Shown piece by piece: positions 59,480-64,000 of a stretch of DNA of 64,000 bases. Below the pieces are notes generated by a model that was not told the origin of the DNA, searched no databases, and saw nothing but the letters and a program-made list of their open reading frames with translations. This DNA comes from Triatoma infestans (taxonomy: Eukaryota; Arthropoda; Insecta; Hemiptera; Reduviidae). Position numbers and translations under genes: made by a program. Location of the stretch: NCBI GenBank assembly GCA_011037195.1, contig JAAEAF010000096.1, forward strand, positions 248,001-312,000. The letters run 5' to 3'. The stretch's first letter is position 1, and each line of letters begins with the position of its first letter.

Positions 59480-59830
59480 TCTGTTTTGTGTAAATGGTTA
59501 TTAATAACTCAAAACCGGCAAAACACGGAGAGCTGAAACTTGATCATTCGTTTTCGGTACTACCAGGTTTCGGTGGACCATTATAATCAGGTTTCGGGGA
59601 AAATCGATTGATTAACCAGGAAGTTTCCCATTACTCAATAGATATTTATTTGTTTTTCTCTTGATTTTCTCGAAATTGCTTTCAATATGGATTTTCTGTA
59701 AACACTGTGTACCAACTGACCAAATTAAAAAGTTACAACTTTTATTTCTAACATTCTTTCCGGAAAAAAGTTGATTTTAAGCGGGTTCTGAGGAAGGGGG
59801 AGAGGCTGGACTCCCCCCCCCCCGCCACTT
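59480..59830 (+). repeat. Dispersed repeat family A fragment
   Basis: It contains 'ctcaaaaccggcaaaacacg', 'gagctgaaacttgatca' and 'ttacaacttttatttctaac', in + orientation, abutting the long reverse copy. Confidence 0.6.
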
Positions 59831-59991
59831 TCAATGAATTTATATGACATTGAAGCAAAATTCAATAAATCAGAATTGCAACTTTATCTGCCCCACCGAA
59901 TGATTTTTGTGGTATTCTGAGGTAGTTGGGATGTCACGCTAATATTAGGTCTTTATCTATCTATTACGCTATGTATTAAGTCTTTTTAATA

Positions 59992-60973
59992 TACACTGAC
60001 GACATGGTCATAGTTAACTCGTCATGGATTGAATCTCAAGTTGCCTTACGAATTCTGACTGATTATTGTAGTTTAAATTCACTAACTGTTAATACAGAAA
60101 AAACAAAAATTATGATTTTTCCCAATAGTAGTCGGCTGGGCAAGTTTAACAGATTCACTTATGAAGTGGTTCCTTTATTGATGCCATATCCGCATTTAAT
60201 TATAGACTTAACACTTTTTTCTTCTGGTAAATTTGCGAAAGCCTATAACCCGGTCGCTAATTCGTCTGTTGCGAAAATATTACGGTCTTTTAACTCCGTT
60301 ACTTGTGTTACAAAATGTCAATTATATATGTGCTGTTTTATATGTCCGAGATCTGGGGAAGTTTATACGCTAATGAACTTGAACGTAGTCAACTAAATTA
60401 TCCTAAATATTTGCTAATCTATCCAGGAATACTCCTGGTTCCTATATAAGAATTGAAACAGGCTGCCTTCATGTTCTATGGAAAATATTCTAAAGAATGT
60501 TAAAGTGATGGATAAAGTTATTAAGTATGCATTTTAGCATACCATTGTATTGGATTTCCGAAATTAGCAGACTAATTTCCTTCGTTGGGGGTGGTGATTA
60601 GTCAGAACGCAGAGAAAATCAAAAGTTGTAGCAGTGATCTGGTAATAGCCATGAGAAACCAAACCATCTCTTAAGATTGGATATTGATAGTGTAACCACT
60701 TCAACATTGAATATTTATCATAGAAACATAAGTAAGGATTATCTGTTCAATGCATATTTTGATGTGCACATTAATAAATTAAAGATTTTAGCACAATTAA
60801 GGATGGCAAGAAAAAAATTACTCGAATTCATTCATATTAATGGTATGACCAGAAAATTTAATAGCGATAATCTGTGTAAATGTTGTACTGGCGAAAAATG
60901 TGATTTTATCCATTTGTACTATATTGCCCAACCTTTCTGGCTCAAACTCAGACCTTTTCAAGTAAATATGTAG
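59992..60973 (+). mobile_element. Non-LTR retrotransposon fragment: end of RT and 3' terminal Cys/His motif
   Basis: The RT catalytic box reads YTDDMVIVNSS at 59992-60024, followed by LRILTDYCSLNSLTVNTEKT, an SSGKFAKAYN segment and a degraded thumb. After frame changes, 60677-60973 has RMARKKLLEFIHINGM and a C-terminal CKCCTGEKCDFIHLYY that fits the C-x-x-C...H...C motif ending many LINE ORFs. The start of the RT and all upstream domains are missing. The clade is uncertain. Confidence 0.72.
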
Positions 60974-61500
60974 TTTCAATTAATACCCCTTGCCACGTTA
61001 TAGAAGAGTTATTAACTGTATGAGATATCAATCATCTGAAATTTATTTACCTGTTCATTATTCAAACAAGTCTCTGAGAAGGCACAAATGAGTGATACGT
61101 AATACGATCATTACTATTGCCATTTATTTATTATTATTAATATTATTTTATTTATTTATTTTTCTCTGGATTATCTGATATTATTGATTTATTTATTCAA
61201 TTTTTTTCTGTTTCTCTCTTCGTGTTATATTTTTGTTATGTAGAGTTTGTTATGTATAACAGTGTTTATTTTAGAGGTTTATCATTTATTTTCATTAGTG
61301 ATACAAGGGTTTTCTGAATTTATTTATTTTTAAAAATTTAATTAACTAAGAGATTTATTATTGATGAAGTGAATTTTCATTACTATTTTATTTATTCACA
61401 GGTGGAAAGTATAATTTGAATGGTTTTGTTTGTTTAGAGCAAACCTCCTGTAATATTGTAAATTATCACAAAATAGTAAATTTTCATTCATTCATAATAT
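60974..61500 (+). other. AT-rich 3' flank of the LINE fragment
   Basis: It probably includes the LINE 3' UTR, ending in 'gtaaattatcacaaaatagt' near 61480. It has no ORF. Confidence 0.45.
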
Positions 61501-61628
61501 GACTGAAGAAAAATTCATTAAACCAGAATTGCGACTTTATCCACCCCCCCATCTCCCAATGATTTTTAGAGGCAGCTGGGAGGTCACGTAATTATTAGGT
61601 CACCTCCCGTTCTATATATTATATTACA
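61497..61628 (+). repeat. Right copy of a ~130-bp direct repeat flanking the LINE fragment
   Basis: The segment 'agaattgcgactttatccac ... aatgatttttagaggcagct ... gtcacgtaattattaggtca' matches 59848-59980 ('agaattgcaactttatctgc ... aatgatttttgtggtattct ... gtcacgctaatattaggtct') in the same orientation. Confidence 0.65.
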
Positions 61629-61714
61629 GGACTTTTAGTAAAAATTCCTAGTTTGAAGAACATTTATTTCTATTAATTCCTAGCTGTTGTGGTTGGGTCC
61701 GCAGCGCTGGAAAG

Positions 61715-61800
61715 CATCAAAGGCGAACGCCCGAAACCGGTCGATCACTACGAAAAGAAAAGCAGGCCATCACGGGAAAATATCTCTGATGATTATAACT
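61715..61800 (+). repeat. Dispersed GCGAACGCCCGAAAC motif repeat
   Basis: It contains 'aaggcgaacgcccgaaaccg' and 'aagcaggccatcacgggaaa' followed by 'atatctctgatgat', matching 58105-58165 on the other strand. Confidence 0.5.
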
Positions 61801-62380
61801 AGTCACAAGTCGTGCACAAGCACTAACAGCAGTCGTGTACGTGCGTGTACGATCTTTTAAAACAGTAACATAAAAGACATTTTTCTTTTATTATATTCCA
61901 CTTAATTTTTTAGTAATAAATTATTTTAATTAATATTCTAAAAAAAAAAAAACTTTTTTTATATAATTTTATATAATGATCCCTTCATTACATATATCAT
62001 CCACACAAACACGTACAATTGAAATGTGGTGCGTGAGTTTGTGATTGTGCTGATTAATATAATCTTATTATATGTTCTGCATATTTTTATTAATTAAATA
62101 ATATTACTTAAAAACAATTTATGGAATGCGGCAATATTATATATTAGGTGGTAATGGAATGCAAAAAAAAAAGTTACTAAAGGAACGCGTTATAGCACGT
62201 GTTCTACAAAAGTTGAAATAATAAGTTCTGTCAAAATCACCTACACATCTAAAAATGTGTATTATAAAGCCCTTAGAATAAGAATTATCACAAACTGTAT
62301 TATCCATAATCTGTGACACTATGTGGCATCTTTATTTCTTGAATCATACCTATTTTCTACTTTCCCACATAAGATCTTCG
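61801..62380. other. AT-rich spacer, no gene seen
   Basis: No protein-like ORF, no clear repeat ends. Confidence 0.45.
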
Positions 62381-62389
62381 CCTTAAGAT

Positions 62390-63105
62390 GATTGAACTAA
62401 GTGTTTAATGAAATGCATTTTTTGAGGTCCCCTGAATATGAAAAAAAAAAGTAAAAAAATTGGTGTTAAACACTCATACGACTTTTTCCCTTAATATATA
62501 AAATGCCAAATTTTCTCTAAATTTCAAATTTAGCTGTAATGCCCTAACCTAAATATATAAGTGTGATGGTTGGAGGAAGGAAACAAGGATCAACCTACCA
62601 ACTTAGGTAGGATGAGAATTTTCATGTTTCAAATTCCTCAGAACAACATAAAAACTATTTTTTCAAAAAAATGTTGCAAATTAAGTGATAGGTTTATATC
62701 AATGCAATTACTAGAAGCATTTAGGTAGTGAATGATTTTTTTTTTTTTCAAAGTGGCAGAACATACAATATTACAGAACAATACATTTTACTGAAGTTAT
62801 ACTTCAGAGGAAAGCTTAACGCTTTCTGTTCCCCCAGAAACCATCAAAAATCATTTTTCCGGGAAAACGTTACAAATAAAAGTGATTGGTATTTATGTGA
62901 GTCTATGAAGTTAAAAGATAATTGTTGGAGCCGTATTGGAGACACAGCGACCACTGCAAACAAAAAAAAAATTCAGTAAAGTCACCCTTCCGGTTGATGG
63001 ATTTTGCCCGAAATCTTCGTATCAGATGCGTTGGTTTCAGCTTTCTGCGATTTTTTGTTTTTAAGATTCTGTTAAAACACACACACACGATCGCAACATT
63101 ATACG
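62390..63105 (-). repeat. Dispersed repeat family A, copy with (ac)n end
   Basis: Both ends carry the family A terminal segments ('gcattttttgaggtcccctg' on the left; 'acacacacgatcgcaacatt' on the right). The interior has 'ccgggaaaacgttacaaata' and 'cccttccggttgatggattt'. The mariner at 63125 starts just beyond it. Confidence 0.6.
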
Positions 63106-63124
63106 TTTAGATATTACCACTGTA

Positions 63125-64000
63125 TGAGGGTCATTCAATAAGTAACTAGACAAATTGCTCAATACCTCAAAAACGATTTATTTAATCAATACGGTCCCCA
63201 GCAACATTTATGCACTTGTCCCATCGTTCTTCTAATTTGTATATGCCTCTGGCATAAAATTCGTTGGGTTGATCTCGAAGCCACTTTTGCACCTGATTTT
63301 TTTACTTCTTCATGGGATTGAAGATTTTTCCTACGATGAGCTTCTTTAAGGGGTCCAAACAAATGGAAGTCCGATGGGGCGAGGTCGGTGTTATAGGAGG
63401 GATGTGGAAGGATCTCCCACTCCATTTTTCAGGTGTTTCTTGAGTAGGTGCCATGTGTGGGCGCGTGTTTACTCAATTTCTTGACAAAATCAGGCCTTCT
63501 GTCAAGAATCCACGACGTTTCGTTCGAATGGCAGGCCTTACTTTGTTTGTGAGCATATCACTGTAATACTAACTGTTGATGGTTCGCTGATCTTCGAGAG
63601 AGTCACGATAAACAGGCCCCTGCGAATCCCAGAATACTGTAAGCATGACTTTACCAGCAGCGGCTGGGTCTTGAATTTCTTTCGAGTGGGAGAACCCGTA
63701 TGCTTCCAATCAAGGCTTTGACGCTTAGACTTCGGCTCAAAAAAGTGTATCCATGTTTCATCACATGTTACAATTCTATTGGAAAATTCTTTTTCAATTA
63801 AACATCGTTCTTTCAACTGCTGACTGATTTGAAACCTGGTTTCTTTGTGGGCGTCCTTAGGTTGTCTTGGAACCCATCTCGCACAAGTTTTCTTGTACTG
63901 CAGCTTATTCTGAATAATATTATGGACAGTTCCAATACTTGCATGCACTTCTTTAGCTTTCAGTTCAACAGTAATACGCCTGTTGTCCTGAATTAACGCA
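63125..64000 (-). mobile_element. mariner transposon, cut by window end
   Basis: After a TA (63123-63124) the terminal repeat reads tgagggtcattcaataagta, a common mariner end. The transposase is on the - strand, so this is the element's 3' end; its 5' part lies beyond the window. Confidence 0.85.
63186..63990 (-). pseudogene. mariner transposase, partial, frameshifted
   Basis: Read right to left: SIGTVHNIIQNKL (DNA-binding part), CARWVPRQ, the first catalytic Asp in VTCDETWIHFFEPKSKRQS, then WKHTGSP, and after a frameshift a degraded 'NARPH' region near 63480. The third Asp is in YNTDLAPSDFHLFGPLKEAH (63425-63350). All three catalytic positions can be located but at least two frameshifts separate them, so it is dead. 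It differs from the hep-intron mariner in sequence and terminal repeats. Confidence 0.88.

Overview
The window is eukaryotic and almost certainly from an insect. It is very AT-rich, has spliced genes with GT-AG introns, and is crowded with degraded transposable elements. Two host genes are clear and could be assembled exon by exon with matching intron phases. (1) On the + strand, 8097-18461, the JNK-kinase kinase hemipterous/MKK7 (11 coding exons, 634 aa). (2) On the - strand, 52719-45673, the cuticular chitin-binding protein Gasp (CPAP3-C/obstructor type, 5 exons, 275 aa). A second terminal exon for Gasp, in the same phase and with a different C-terminus, lies 8.1 kb further downstream at 37523-37469. 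The order cannot be fixed from the sequence.

Layout. 1-430: 3' end of a Jockey-like LINE. 430-8096: AT-rich spacer with repeat fragments. 8097-18461: hep, with a 1.27 kb mariner and a dispersed inverted-ended repeat in its last intron. 18462-24240: extremely AT-rich, probably 3' UTR plus spacer. 24400-33871: a PIF/Harbinger DNA transposon with 3-bp TAA duplications and about 30-bp terminal inverted repeats. It is interrupted by a 6.57 kb Gypsy-type LTR element (25811-32379, - strand) with a 5-bp duplication. 35122-35657: a small Harbinger derivative flanked by TTA. 37469-52790: the Gasp locus with its promoter region, and large introns full of simple repeats. 54960-56110: Jockey-like RT remnant. 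56640-63105: mostly one dispersed repeat family ('family A'), containing a solo copy of the same LTR and a second LINE fragment. 63125-64000: another mariner, cut by the window edge.

The two host genes have unrelated roles: stress and morphogenetic JNK signalling in the cytoplasm, and secreted cuticle or tracheal chitin organisation. They show no sign of co-regulation. Most of the remaining structure is transposon biology. The items most worth checking are the distal alternative last exon of Gasp, the interleaved opposite-strand genes inside the Harbinger element, the SAP-like motif at the Gag N-terminus, a 43-bp retroposon-like insertion with a perfect 10-bp target duplication, and the family A repeat that combines inverted termini with about 285-bp internal units.

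No tRNA, rRNA, CRISPR or prokaryotic operon structure was seen. All family assignments come from reading translated motifs; no database search was run.
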